From: Halomonas ventosae
Lineage (GTDB): Bacteria; Pseudomonadota; Gammaproteobacteria; Pseudomonadales; Halomonadaceae
Assembly (NCBI RefSeq): GCF_004361885.1
Contig: NZ_SNWH01000017.1
Span: 1-54,254 of the forward strand
Direction of reading: 5' to 3'
Length of the DNA stretch: 54,254 nucleotides
In this document: in pieces, positions 45,541-54,042 of the stretch
Numbering within the stretch: position 1 is the first letter of the stretch
Layout of the letters: every line of letters begins with the position of its first letter
Translations under genes and position numbers: made by a program
Notes under the pieces: model-generated
What the model was told of the DNA's origin: nothing
What the model saw: only the letters and a program-made list of their open reading frames with translations
Database searches by the model: none

Positions 45541-46362
45541 GTGACCTACGATACCTTGCCCGCCCTTGAACAGCCCTATCTCGACCTGATGCGCCAGGTG
45601 CTCGACCGCGGCGTGGAGCGTGACGACCGCACCGGGGTCGGCACCCGCTCGCTGTTCGGCCACCAGATGCGCTTCGATCTGTCTCGCGGCTTCCCGCTGG
45701 TGACCACCAAGAAGCTGCACCTGCGCTCGATCATTCATGAGCTGCTGTGGTTCCTGGCCGGCGACACCAACATCGCCTACTTGAAGGCGCACGGGGTGCG
45801 TATCTGGGACGAATGGGCCGACGAGCACGGCGATCTTGGCCCGGTCTACGGCTACCAGTGGCGCAGCTGGCCCGATCCCCGCGGCGGCCACGTCGATCAG
45901 ATCGCCCGGCTCCTCGAGCAGATCCGCGACAACCGGCACTCTCGGCGGCTGATCGTCTCGGCCTGGAACCCGGCGCTGGTCGACGAGATGGCCCTGCCGC
46001 CGTGCCACTGCCTGTTCCAGTTCTACGTCGCCGAGGGGCGGCTCTCCTGCCAGCTGTACCAGCGCAGCGCCGACATCTTCCTGGGCGTGCCCTTCAATAT
46101 CGCCAGCTACGCGCTGCTCACCCGGATGATCGCTCAGGTCTCGGGGCTTGCCCCTGGCGACTTCGTGCATACCCTGGGCGATGCCCATCTCTATCTCAAT
46201 CACCTCGAGCAGGCCGAGGAGCAGCTCTCGCGCACGCCGCGCGCCGCGCCGCGCCTGGTGCTCGATCCGAGCGTCGACGAGCTCTTCGCCTTCCGCTTCG
46301 AGCATATCGCCATCGAGGGCTACGACCCGCATCCGCCTATCAAGGCCGAGGTGGCGGTATGA
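45541..46362 (+). CDS. thyA: Thymidylate synthase
   Basis: 273 residues from a GTG start. Family signatures: [39 protein letters not shown], the catalytic Cys in [12 protein letters not shown], and [20 protein letters not shown]. It makes dTMP from dUMP using methylene-tetrahydrofolate. It is nine residues longer than E. coli ThyA at the N-terminus. It overlaps folA by four bases, so the enzyme that makes dihydrofolate and the one that recycles it are co-translated. Confidence 0.97.
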   Translation: MTYDTLPALEQPYLDLMRQVLDRGVERDDRTGVGTRSLFGHQMRFDLSRGFPLVTTKKLHLRSIIHELLWFLAGDTNIAYLKAHGVRIWDEWADEHGDLGPVYGYQWRSWPDPRGGHVDQIARLLEQIRDNRHSRRLIVSAWNPALVDEMALPPCHCLFQFYVAEGRLSCQLYQRSADIFLGVPFNIASYALLTRMIAQVSGLAPGDFVHTLGDAHLYLNHLEQAEEQLSRTPRAAPRLVLDPSVDELFAFRFEHIAIEGYDPHPPIKAEVAV

Positions 46363-46910
46363 GCCAGCCCCATGGCCTGATCGACGCGACCCTGGTGCCG
46401 GTGGCGATGATCGCTGCCATGGCCCGCAACCGGGTGATCGGCGTGGACAACCAGCTGCCCTGGTACCTGCCCGAGGATCTCAGGTTCTTCAAGCGCATGA
46501 CCCAGGCCAAGCCGATTATCATGGGACACAAGACCTTTGATTCTATCGGCCGGCCGCTGCCCGGGCGGCTCAACATCGTTTTGACCCGCGACCCCGACGT
46601 CCAGCCCGAGGGCGTGCGGGTCTGTCATGACCTCCCCTCCGCGCTGGCGCTGGCCGACCAGCAGGCCACTATCGATGGCGTCGAGGAGATCATGGTGATG
46701 GGCGGCGCGCAGGTCTATGAACAAATGCTGCCCTTCGCCAGCCGGCTCTACCTCACCGAGGTGGATATCGAGGTGCAGGGCGATGCCCGCTTCCCCGCGC
46801 TCGACATGGCCGAGTGGCAGGAGGTGCAGCGCCTGCCCGGTAAGCCCACCGAGGGCCAGCCGGCCTACGATTTCGTGCAGTACCGTCGATATCGAAGGGA
46901 TCGTCACTGA
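46359..46910 (+). CDS. folA: Dihydrofolate reductase
   Basis: 183 residues. [20 protein letters not shown] then [28 protein letters not shown], and [20 protein letters not shown] are standard DHFR segments. It reduces dihydrofolate to tetrahydrofolate. An N-terminal extension of about 14 residues precedes the usual start. Overlaps thyA. Confidence 0.96.
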   Translation: MSQPHGLIDATLVPVAMIAAMARNRVIGVDNQLPWYLPEDLRFFKRMTQAKPIIMGHKTFDSIGRPLPGRLNIVLTRDPDVQPEGVRVCHDLPSALALADQQATIDGVEEIMVMGGAQVYEQMLPFASRLYLTEVDIEVQGDARFPALDMAEWQEVQRLPGKPTEGQPAYDFVQYRRYRRDRH

Positions 46911-47042
46911 CGACGTCGCCGGCTGGCGACATTTGTCACCGCGCCACGCCTGGCACAGACTGAGCAGCAAGTGCCGAGGCCGGCCACAGTCGGCCGTGGC
47001 CCGAAGAATCACCGGGAAGGCGCACTGCTGGAGGACCAGGAC

Positions 47043-48032
47043 GTGAACGAGGAACGCTCAATCCGCCTGCTGGAACAGCTGGAGAGCCGCGCCGCGGCCT
47101 TGCTGGGCGACTTGCGGGAATCCCGCCTCCAGCAGGACGCCCTGGCGACGCGCTGCGGTGAGCTGGAGGCGCGGCTTGTCGAGCTGGAGGCCATCCGCCG
47201 GGAGCTCGCCGAGGAGAACCGCGAACTCGAGGAGCAGAACCGCGAACTCGAGGCGCACAATCATCGCCTGCTCGAGCGCGAGCCCGTCGAGGCCTCTACG
47301 CCGCTCTTCCATCGCCAGGCGCGCCGCGCCCAAGGGCTCTCCGCGCTGATCGGCCACCGTCCCCGACAGCCTGACGCCGGCGAGACCGCTAGCGAACCGC
47401 CTGCTACCCACGAGAAGCCCGCCCCGGCAGCGCTGCAACCGCCACAGGCCGATCCCGAGCCCGCCGTTGAAGCGAAGCCTGCGGGCGAGGCGTCCTCCGA
47501 GGAGGTGCCTTCCCCCCAGGCGCTGCTCGACCAGTGGTACCAGCGCTACGCCTCGACCTTCTTCAAGGGCCACACTCGGCCGCTCAAGGTCGGCATTCAC
47601 GCGGAGCTGGCCGCGCGCGAGCCCTGGCCCGAGAAGCTGGTGCGCCGGGCGCTGGCCTGCTATGTGAATCTGCCGCGCTACCTCAAGTCGGTGCGCGAGG
47701 GCGCCGAGCGCCTCGATCTGGCCGGCGAGCCGGCCGGGCGGGTGGATGCCGCGGCCGCCGAGCATGCCCGCAAGAAGCTCGAGCGATTGCAGGCCGACCG
47801 GCGGCAGAAGGGCCGCCCGGCCCGGCCGCGCGGCAAGGGGCGTGATCCGGCCAAGGCAGACAAGCCCTCGCACGCGGCGAGCCGCCCTGCTGGCGAGAGG
47901 GTAGACTCGTCGCGGCCGGACCCCGCGCCGGCGCCGCCCGGCGGTGCCGGGGAGACCGCCACGCCGGGCCGCGAGCCCGCCACCCTGGAGGAGAAGCTCT
48001 CCGCGCTGCTCGCCAAGCACACCCCCCGTTGA
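47043..48032 (+). CDS. ProQ/FinO-domain RNA-binding protein with leucine-rich coiled coil
   Basis: 329 residues from the GTG at 47043 (GGAGGACC upstream). N-terminal coiled coil (about 1-85, ELAEENRELEEQNRELEAHN), a low-complexity Pro/Ala linker (about 110-155), a ProQ/FinO-like domain (about 157-240, ALLDQWYQRYASTFF ... KGHTRPLKVGIHAEL ... RALACYVNLPRYLKSVREG), then a basic tail. ProQ/FinO domains bind structured RNA and act as small-RNA chaperones. The coiled coil ahead of the domain is unlike E. coli ProQ and suggests oligomerisation. Targets unknown. Confidence 0.82.
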   Translation: MNEERSIRLLEQLESRAAALLGDLRESRLQQDALATRCGELEARLVELEAIRRELAEENRELEEQNRELEAHNHRLLEREPVEASTPLFHRQARRAQGLSALIGHRPRQPDAGETASEPPATHEKPAPAALQPPQADPEPAVEAKPAGEASSEEVPSPQALLDQWYQRYASTFFKGHTRPLKVGIHAELAAREPWPEKLVRRALACYVNLPRYLKSVREGAERLDLAGEPAGRVDAAAAEHARKKLERLQADRRQKGRPARPRGKGRDPAKADKPSHAASRPAGERVDSSRPDPAPAPPGGAGETATPGREPATLEEKLSALLAKHTPR

Positions 48033-48452
48033 TCGCCTGACTTGTCTTTGTCATGTTCGCGCGGCATGATGCAAGCGCTCATCGAGCCAGGTGCCTGATT
48101 CGCTTGTCGGATCGTCTCGGCAGGCCGGCCGGGCAAGGGCCTCGCCGGAATGGCGCAACACTTTCCAGGGCAGCAAAGGGCAGCAAGAGGTGCCCAGGAA
48201 AGGCGGGGCGCAGCGAAGGAAAACAGTGTTTTTTCTTGTTGCGTTCCTGAAAATCCCGGTATAGAGTTCTTCCTGCGAGCATCGGACTATAACAAGGTTT
48301 CGCCGAGGTCTGGCTCGCGTCCTGCCACCTCCCGTGAGGGAGCCTCGCAGGCACGAGAACCGGCACCAAGACCGGCCAAACCCGCTGACCCGCTCACCAA
48401 GAACGGGCAGCCACGATCGAAACAGCAAGCTAGTCAATAAGGAACCATCGCA
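48033..48452 (+). promoter_or_regulatory. Porin upstream region with promoter
   Basis: 420 bases without a gene. A good sigma-70-like promoter is TTGTTG (48236-48241), 18-base spacer, TATAGA (48260-48265), preceded by an A/T-rich run (GGAAAACAGTGTTTTTTC). It leaves a long 5' leader of about 180 bases before the porin start, room for small-RNA or OmpR-type control; no known element recognised. Confidence 0.6.
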
Positions 48453-49604
48453 ATGAAAAAGACACTGTTAGCGACTGCTATCGCTGGTGCCCTGGCTGCC
48501 TCCGGCGCTCAGGCCGCCACCGTCTACAACCAGGACGGCACCAAGCTCGACCTCTACGGCAACCTCCAGATTGCCTACTTGAGCGAGAAGAGACTTCAGG
48601 ATGATGGCAGAGTCGAGACCGAAGACGAGATCTTCGACAACGGCTCAACCATCGGTGTGACCGGTGAGCACGCCATCTCCGAGGGCCTGACCGGCTACTT
48701 CAAGGGCGAGTGGGAGTTCACCGCCGATGAAGCCAAGGGAAACGGCCGTGGCGTCAACCGCGGCGATCAGGCCTACATGGGTCTGAAGGGCAACTTCGGT
48801 GATGCGCGTCTGGGCTCCTGGGATGCGCTGATCGACGACTGGATCCAGGATCCGCTCACCAACAACGAATACTTCGACGCCAGCGACTCCACTGGCCGCA
48901 TCGTGGGCATTGAAGATTCGCGCGAAGGCAACAAGCTGCAGTACATGTCGCCGTCCTTCAGTGGCTTCCAGTTCGCCGTGGGTACCCAGTACGAGGGCGA
49001 TGGTGAGTCCAATGGTTCTGCGGATGTTGACATTGCTAATGGCGGTAGCGTGAATGTCGATCAGGATACCGGTAGCAACGCCTCCTTCTTCGGTGGCGTG
49101 AAGTATACCGCCGGCGCCTTCTCCATCGCCGCAGTCTACGACAACCTGGACAACAACGAGGGTAGCTACAGCGGTGTGGATGCTGATGGTAACCCCATCT
49201 CTGGTAAATTCGATTCAGGTGAGCAGTACGGTATCACCGGTCAGTACACCATCGATACCCTGCGCGTGGCCTTGAAGCTGGAGCGCTTCCAGTCCGACAA
49301 CGATTATGTTGCCGACACCAACTTCTATGGCCTGGGTGCCCGCTACGGCTACGGCATGGGTGACATCTACGGCGCCTACCAGTACGTCGATGTGGGTGGT
49401 GACAACTTCCTCGATACCACCGATAACATTGTTTCCAACAATGACTGGCCGACCGAGAGTGAGGACGAGAGCTACAACGAAGTTGTTGTCGGTGCTACCT
49501 ACAACATCTCCTCGGCCATGTATACCTTCGTCGAAGGCGCCTGGTACGATCGCGAAAACAACCTGGACGATGGTGTTTCCGTGGGTGCCGTCTACCTCTT
49601 CTAA
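48453..49604 (+). CDS. Gram-negative porin
   Basis: 383 residues. Signal peptide MKKTLLATAIAGALAASGAQA then ATVYNQDGTKLDLYGNLQIAY, typical for OmpC/OmpF-type trimeric porins. The 16-strand barrel ends in VSVGAVYLF with the C-terminal Phe needed for Bam-dependent insertion. Highly acidic loops (many Asp/Glu), as expected for a halophile. Likely a major outer-membrane diffusion channel. A clear terminator follows. Confidence 0.95.
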   Translation: MKKTLLATAIAGALAASGAQAATVYNQDGTKLDLYGNLQIAYLSEKRLQDDGRVETEDEIFDNGSTIGVTGEHAISEGLTGYFKGEWEFTADEAKGNGRGVNRGDQAYMGLKGNFGDARLGSWDALIDDWIQDPLTNNEYFDASDSTGRIVGIEDSREGNKLQYMSPSFSGFQFAVGTQYEGDGESNGSADVDIANGGSVNVDQDTGSNASFFGGVKYTAGAFSIAAVYDNLDNNEGSYSGVDADGNPISGKFDSGEQYGITGQYTIDTLRVALKLERFQSDNDYVADTNFYGLGARYGYGMGDIYGAYQYVDVGGDNFLDTTDNIVSNNDWPTESEDESYNEVVVGATYNISSAMYTFVEGAWYDRENNLDDGVSVGAVYLF

Positions 49605-49651
49605 ACCTCGTGGTCGCAGGGCCTGACCCTGCCCCCTGGGTTTCGATACCG

Positions 49652-49679
49652 AAAGCCGATCCTCCGGGGTCGGCTTTTT
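49652..49679 (+). terminator. Rho-independent terminator after the porin gene
   Basis: AAAGCCGA (49652-49659) pairs with TCGGCTTT (49670-49677), followed by TTC. Confidence 0.85.
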
Positions 49680-49711
49680 CATTGAATGCTAACGCAGCCA
49701 AGTGAGGTTTC

Positions 49712-50740
49712 ATGAAACAGCCGATTATCACCGTCAGTGTGTTGATCGTAGGCCTGGCGCTGTCGAGTACGTCGGCGCTAGCTAGCGAGAAGGAGGAGCG
49801 TTTCCGTGAGGAGGGCAAGCAGCTCGACCTGACGGGCTTCCTGCAGGCTGAAAACGATGCCCGTAGCCGCAGCTTTCTCTACGGCACGCCCCATGAACAC
49901 GACTTCACAGTCAACAAGGCCGGCACCTACCTGTTCGAGAGCAGCGTGCCTGCTGCTGAGTCAAGTGACTACCGCGTGGCCGCCGTGTTGCTGGACGATC
50001 AGGGGCGTGAGATTGCCCGTAGCGAGGCGCTGGGCCAGAACGGAGGCCTGGCCATGCGTCAATACCTTGAGCCTGGCGACTACACACTGCGCGTGGAGGG
50101 CCGAAAGTTCGGCACTCGCAGCAGGAGGGGAAACAGCTTCTATATCACCGTCGCTGGCTTGAACGATCAGGGGCGACCCATTGAGGATGCTATCAGCGAG
50201 GGCCAGGGGCTGGTCTTCATCGGCAACGGACGGGAAGGCAGCCGCAGCGTCTTCGTTCGTAATACCGATAGCGTGGCGACCCTTGGCGCATCGAACCAGG
50301 CGTCGTCAACCGACACGCCGCAGGCCGCCGATGAGCGAAGCGGGGAATCACCCTCTGCAGCCCAGACAGCGCAAGCGCCTGCATCCCAGCAACAGAGCGC
50401 CTCACAGCGCCACTTCGAAACCATCGTTACCGACGTCAAGATACTTACGCGTGGTGAGGTGCTGACCTTCGAGGTGGCTGATCGCGGCACCGTCGCCATC
50501 ACCACCTCGACTTACCCGACCGGCTACGAAGACACCTACCGGATCGAACTCGAGGTGCTCGATGAGCAGGGTCGTGTGGTTGCCAAGGATGCCGGCAAGG
50601 GCTTCGATGGCGACGTCGACCTGACCACCGAGCTGGCACCCGGTCGCTATCGCATCCGTGTGGATGGCCAGAAGTTCGGCTCCGCGATGACCGGCGTCAA
50701 CAACTATGAGCTCAAGGTGCAGAAGTTGGATCGTCGTTAA
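49712..50740 (+). CDS. Secreted protein with two similar beta-rich (PPC-like) domains
   Basis: 342 residues. Sec signal peptide MKQPIITVSVLIVGLALSST then SALA-S. Two related halves: residues about 60-150 (YLEPGDYTLRVEGRKFGTRS ... FYITVAGL) and about 255-340 (TELAPGRYRIRVDGQKFGSA ... YELKVQKL), joined by a Gln/Ala/Ser-rich linker (about 195-230). The pattern LxPGxYxxRVxGxKFG is like bacterial pre-peptidase C-terminal (PPC) jelly-roll domains, but no protease is attached. Probably periplasmic or secreted. No function known. Own transcription unit between two hairpins. Confidence 0.75.
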   Translation: MKQPIITVSVLIVGLALSSTSALASEKEERFREEGKQLDLTGFLQAENDARSRSFLYGTPHEHDFTVNKAGTYLFESSVPAAESSDYRVAAVLLDDQGREIARSEALGQNGGLAMRQYLEPGDYTLRVEGRKFGTRSRRGNSFYITVAGLNDQGRPIEDAISEGQGLVFIGNGREGSRSVFVRNTDSVATLGASNQASSTDTPQAADERSGESPSAAQTAQAPASQQQSASQRHFETIVTDVKILTRGEVLTFEVADRGTVAITTSTYPTGYEDTYRIELEVLDEQGRVVAKDAGKGFDGDVDLTTELAPGRYRIRVDGQKFGSAMTGVNNYELKVQKLDRR

Positions 50741-50764
50741 CCCTTTCCTGCGCCACGACATGAC

Positions 50765-50794
50765 AAGGCTCTCGGTGCGAATACCGGGGGCCTT
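50765..50794 (+). terminator. Hairpin after the secreted-protein gene
   Basis: AAGGCTCTCGGT (50765-50776) pairs with ACCGGGGGCCTT (50783-50794), using two G-U pairs, with a 6-base loop; no T-tract. Confidence 0.55.
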
Positions 50795-51162
50795 GCAGTT
50801 GGGTACTGGAGGGGTGCTCAAGATGTGTTGCTATCTGGCATCCTCTTCCTCGAGGATCATCTAGATCTAGATCGTTGTGTGGCAGGGCCGTGGATAGGTC
50901 GTGTTCCTCTCGGCGGGCCGCCGCCTCCCGAGCGCTGGACATCAGCGCGGCTTTCCTGCCGGGTTCGCGGGAGGGCACCGCGATGCGCGCGCAATAATCG
51001 GCGATCTCGCCTTTGGTGACGTCTTTCGGCTCGGGGCTCGTCGTTTCACTTTTTTATTGCGGCTGATTTCTGATCGTCTCGCGTATAGGGCTTTCAGCAA
51101 AATCCGCGTTAACCCTCGTACTCGGGCGGGGATGTAAGTGTAAATCATTGATATCAAAGAAC
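50795..51162. other. Intergenic stretch with CTAG-rich palindrome
   Basis: 368 bases without a gene. The one notable item is a 14-bp perfect palindrome ATCTAGATCTAGAT at 50859-50872, holding two CTAG and a GATC; CTAG is rare in bacterial genomes. No tRNA terminator hairpin was seen on the minus strand. Confidence 0.5.
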
Positions 51163-51239
51163 TGGTGCCCCCATCAGGATTCGAACCTGAGACCTTCCCC
51201 TTAGGAGGGGGACGCTCTATCCAGCTGAGCTATGGGGGC
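51163..51239 (-). tRNA. tRNA-Arg (anticodon CCT)
   Basis: Minus strand. 77 nt with encoded CCA: acceptor GCCCCCA, D-arm AGCTCAGCTGGATAGAGCG, anticodon loop CTCCTAA (CCT, reads AGG) within a G/C stem, T-arm GGTTCGAATCC, 3' TGGGGGCACCA. All arms pair. A strong -10 hexamer lies 14 bases upstream. Confidence 0.97.
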
Positions 51240-51252
51240 GCGACGGGGCCGC

Positions 51253-51281
51253 ATTATAAGCGCCTGAACCGTCGAGATAAA
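51253..51281 (-). promoter_or_regulatory. Promoter of tRNA-Arg(CCT)
   Basis: On the minus strand TTTATC (51276-51281), 17-base spacer, perfect TATAAT (51253-51258), followed by a GC-rich discriminator GCGGCCCC of the type seen at stable-RNA, stringently controlled promoters. Confidence 0.7.
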
Positions 51282-51370
51282 CCCGCTGTGGCTCGCGGCC
51301 CTGCCGTGGGCGATGAGTCCGGCGGGATTCCCAGGTAGAATTCGCGGCAAACCCGCGACCGGTGGCCGGC

Positions 51371-52180
51371 ATGTCAGACTCCGCTTCTCCTCTTTCTCCG
51401 GCTGGTGACCGTCACTTCGATGGCCTGGCCGACAAGTTCGCCGCGAGCCTCTATGGCGGGGTCCGCGGTGAGCTGCGCCTGGCACTGCTTGACCACCTGC
51501 TGCCCGAGATGCTCGAGCTGCGAACACAGCCGCTGCTCGATGTGGGCGGTGGCCTGGGCCAGCTGGCCGGCTGGTTCGCCGCTCGCGGCCACGCGGTGAC
51601 CCTGGCCGAGCCCTCCGGCGAAATGCTAGCTCGGGCGCGGGAAGCGCTGGCCGAGCATGAGGTAAACCTTCTGCAGGCGCCGCTCCAGGCGCTGCCCGAG
51701 CTCGCGCCCGGCCCCTGGTCGCTGATCGCCTGCCATGCCGTGCTGGAGTGGCTGGCGGACCCGCGCCTTGCCCTGGCGACTCTGGCCAGCCTGCTGGCGC
51801 CGGGCGGGCAGCTCTCGCTGATGGTCTTTAACCGCGATGCCCTCAGGTTCTCCAACGTGGTCAAGGGTAACCTGGAGAAGGCCCTGGCCGACCGACTCGA
51901 GGGCAGGGGGCTGCGCAAGCGCCTGACGCCGATCTCACCGCTGACCCATGGCCAGGTCGTGGCCTGGAGTGCCGAGAATGGCCTGGCGATTCGCGAGGTG
52001 GCGGGCATCCGGGTCTTCGCCGACTACCTGCGCGCACCGCCCGCAAACAAGGCCGACCGGGAGCGCCTGTTGGCGCTGGAGCAGTGTTATTGCCGCGTCG
52101 ATCCTCATTGGCGGTTGGGCCGCTACCTGCTGTATACCCTGGAGTGCCCGACACACCCTCCTGAGGAGGCCGTCGCATGA
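51371..52180 (+). CDS. cmoM: tRNA 5-carboxymethoxyuridine methyltransferase CmoM
   Basis: 269 residues from the ATG at 51371; a GTG at 51362 is possible. Class I SAM methyltransferase: DRHFDGLADKFAASLYGGVR at the N-terminus, SAM motif LLDVGGGLGQLAGWFA, CHAVLEWLADP. The family methylates cmo5U34 of tRNAs in E. coli (SmtA/CmoM). It overlaps the rsmC gene by four bases, giving an RNA-modification pair divergent from the tRNA-Arg. Confidence 0.9.
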   Translation: MSDSASPLSPAGDRHFDGLADKFAASLYGGVRGELRLALLDHLLPEMLELRTQPLLDVGGGLGQLAGWFAARGHAVTLAEPSGEMLARAREALAEHEVNLLQAPLQALPELAPGPWSLIACHAVLEWLADPRLALATLASLLAPGGQLSLMVFNRDALRFSNVVKGNLEKALADRLEGRGLRKRLTPISPLTHGQVVAWSAENGLAIREVAGIRVFADYLRAPPANKADRERLLALEQCYCRVDPHWRLGRYLLYTLECPTHPPEEAVA

Positions 52181-53199
52181 GTGCCGAGACCCCCGTCTGC
52201 CAACTGCTGGAACGCCAGGGTGTCGACTACCGCGGCTGGCTGTGGGTGGCGCCGCCCCGGGATGCCTGGCTGGAGGCCGGGCAGGGGAGCCTGCTCTCGG
52301 CCGACGAGGCCGTGCTCGCCGCCTGGCGGACCCGGGGTAGGCCGGCGCACTCGCCCTTCGAGGATGTCGAGCCGATCCCGCCGGGGGCGGTGCTGTTCTG
52401 GCCCAAGAGCCACGCCCTGGGAGAATGGTGGCTGCTGTGGCTGTGTGCTCACTTGCCGCCGGGCATCCCGCTGCAGCTGGTGGGCGAAAACCAGGGGGGC
52501 ATCAGGCGCGTTCTCAAGACGCTGGCGGCCCTGGGGCTGGGCTGCCGCAAGCGGGACAGCGCCCGACGCTGTGCCCTCTACGCGACCCGCCTGGACCGGG
52601 TGGGCATCGACCCGGACGACGCCTGGACCACCTTCGAGGCCGAACTGGGCGACGAGAAACTGCGCCTGATCAGCCACCCGGGCGTGTTCGGCCATGGCAA
52701 GCTGGATGACGGCACCTGGCTGCTGCTGCAACAGCTCAGGGTTCTTGTGGAAGGGCGCTCGGCGCTCGGCGATGTTGTAGATATGGGCTGCGGCGACGGC
52801 ATTCTGGCCGCCTGGCTGGCAGGGCATGGAGCAAGGGGCACGGCAGTGGACGTCAATCACTTCGCGGTGGAGGCGACCCGGCGCACCTTGGCAGCCAATG
52901 GTCTCGAGAGCGAGGTCGTGGCCAGCGACGTCTACTCGGCGCTGGGGGGGCGACGTTTCGACGCCATCGTTAGCAACCCGCCCTTCCACCAGGAGCGGGC
53001 GATCGACTATGGCCCGGCGGGGCGGCTGATCCTCGAGGCCCCTGAGCACCTGCGACCCGGCGGCCAGCTGCTCCTGGTGGCCAACGCCTTCCTGCCCTAC
53101 CCGGACCTGCTGGAGCGCGCCTTCGGCACCTTCGAAATCCTGGCCGACGATCGGCGCTTCCGGGTCTATCGAGCGGTCAAGGTTCGATCGACGGGCTGA
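52177..53199 (+). CDS. rsmC: 16S rRNA (guanine-N2) methyltransferase RsmC
   Basis: 340 residues, E. coli RsmC length. Degenerate N-terminal methyltransferase-like half (LFWPKSHALGEWWL, QLVGENQGGIRRVLK), and an active C-terminal half with GHGKLDDGTWLLL, VDMGCGDGILAAWLAG and the catalytic VSNPPFHQ. It methylates G1207 of 16S rRNA in the assembled 30S subunit. RlmG is a related alternative, but length and the split halves favour RsmC. Confidence 0.9.
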   Translation: MSAETPVCQLLERQGVDYRGWLWVAPPRDAWLEAGQGSLLSADEAVLAAWRTRGRPAHSPFEDVEPIPPGAVLFWPKSHALGEWWLLWLCAHLPPGIPLQLVGENQGGIRRVLKTLAALGLGCRKRDSARRCALYATRLDRVGIDPDDAWTTFEAELGDEKLRLISHPGVFGHGKLDDGTWLLLQQLRVLVEGRSALGDVVDMGCGDGILAAWLAGHGARGTAVDVNHFAVEATRRTLAANGLESEVVASDVYSALGGRRFDAIVSNPPFHQERAIDYGPAGRLILEAPEHLRPGGQLLLVANAFLPYPDLLERAFGTFEILADDRRFRVYRAVKVRSTG

Positions 53200-53739
53200 T
53201 CAGGCCTGCGGGTCGCGATAGGCGATCTCGGTGATCACGTAGGTGGTCTCGCCGCCCGGGGCGGCCACCGTCACCTCGTCGTCCAGCGCCCTGCCGAGCA
53301 GGGCCTTCGCCAGCGGCGCGTCGACGCTGATCCAGCGCTTCGTGGTGTCGGTCTCGTCGTGGCCGACCAGGCGGATGCGCATCTGCTCGCCTTCCTCGTC
53401 CTCCAGGGTGACGAAGGCGCCGAAGTAGACCTTGTCGGTATCCGCTGGCAGGCGGTCCACCACGGTGAGCTCGTCGAGGCGCTTGGTCAGGTAGCGGATG
53501 CGCGCGATGACGCGGTTGAGCTCCTTCTTGTTGTAGGTGTAGTCGGCGTTCTCGCTGCGGTCGCCCAGTGCCGCCGCCTCGCCCACCTTGGTCGAGAGGA
53601 CCGGGCGCTTGACCCGTGAGAGGTGGTCGAGGATGCCGCGTAGCCGTTCGGCCCCCTCGGCGGTGATCAGGTTGCTCTTGGGTTCCTGGCGCGGATCCTT
53701 GGCAGGATCCCGCCAGCGCGTCATGTTGCGGCCTTTCAT
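53200..53739 (-). CDS. greB: Transcription elongation factor GreB
   Basis: 179 residues from the ATG at 53737-53739 (GAGGAACGCC upstream); an ATG five codons later is an alternative. N-terminal coiled coil (SNLITAEGAERLRGILDHL ... LGDRSENADYTYNKKELNRV) with the acidic tip, and C-terminal FKBP-like domain (VYFGAFVTLEDEEGEQMRI). It rescues backtracked RNA polymerase by stimulating transcript cleavage. GreB rather than GreA because of RYLTKRLDEL. Its promoter region lies in the gap shared with the IS. Confidence 0.93.
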   Translation of the reverse strand: MKGRNMTRWRDPAKDPRQEPKSNLITAEGAERLRGILDHLSRVKRPVLSTKVGEAAALGDRSENADYTYNKKELNRVIARIRYLTKRLDELTVVDRLPADTDKVYFGAFVTLEDEEGEQMRIRLVGHDETDTTKRWISVDAPLAKALLGRALDDEVTVAAPGGETTYVITEIAYRDPQA

Positions 53740-54042
53740 GGCGTTCCTCGCGGGTGGGTATCTGGCGGCGAACATACGCCAAGCGAGCGTTGTGGCCAAG
53801 CCGGCGCGCCCTGGATGGCCAGGCACGAGCCGGTGAGGGGCCTGCGGTCTGGCACCCCCCGAGCAGGCTGGGCATGGTGGTGAGCGCGTCTCTGCGGTCC
53901 GGTCCGGGAGCACAGCCGTTGGCATTCTCGCCTCTGGTCCCGATAATAGGGTCTTTGCGGAATTTGATTACTCATGTTGATCAGCCACCATTCCGCCAGC
54001 TTGTCCTATACTGAGGTTATATCCAGTAGAGGAGGTAACGTC
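53740..54042. other. greB upstream gap with probable left end of an IS
   Basis: 303 bases. Near 53947-54000, TAGGGTCTTTGCGGAATTTG and a later CACCATTCCGCC give an internal inverted match GCGGAAT/ATTCCGC. The IS terminal repeat is probably in this stretch, but its exact end is not provable without the other end. Confidence 0.4.
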
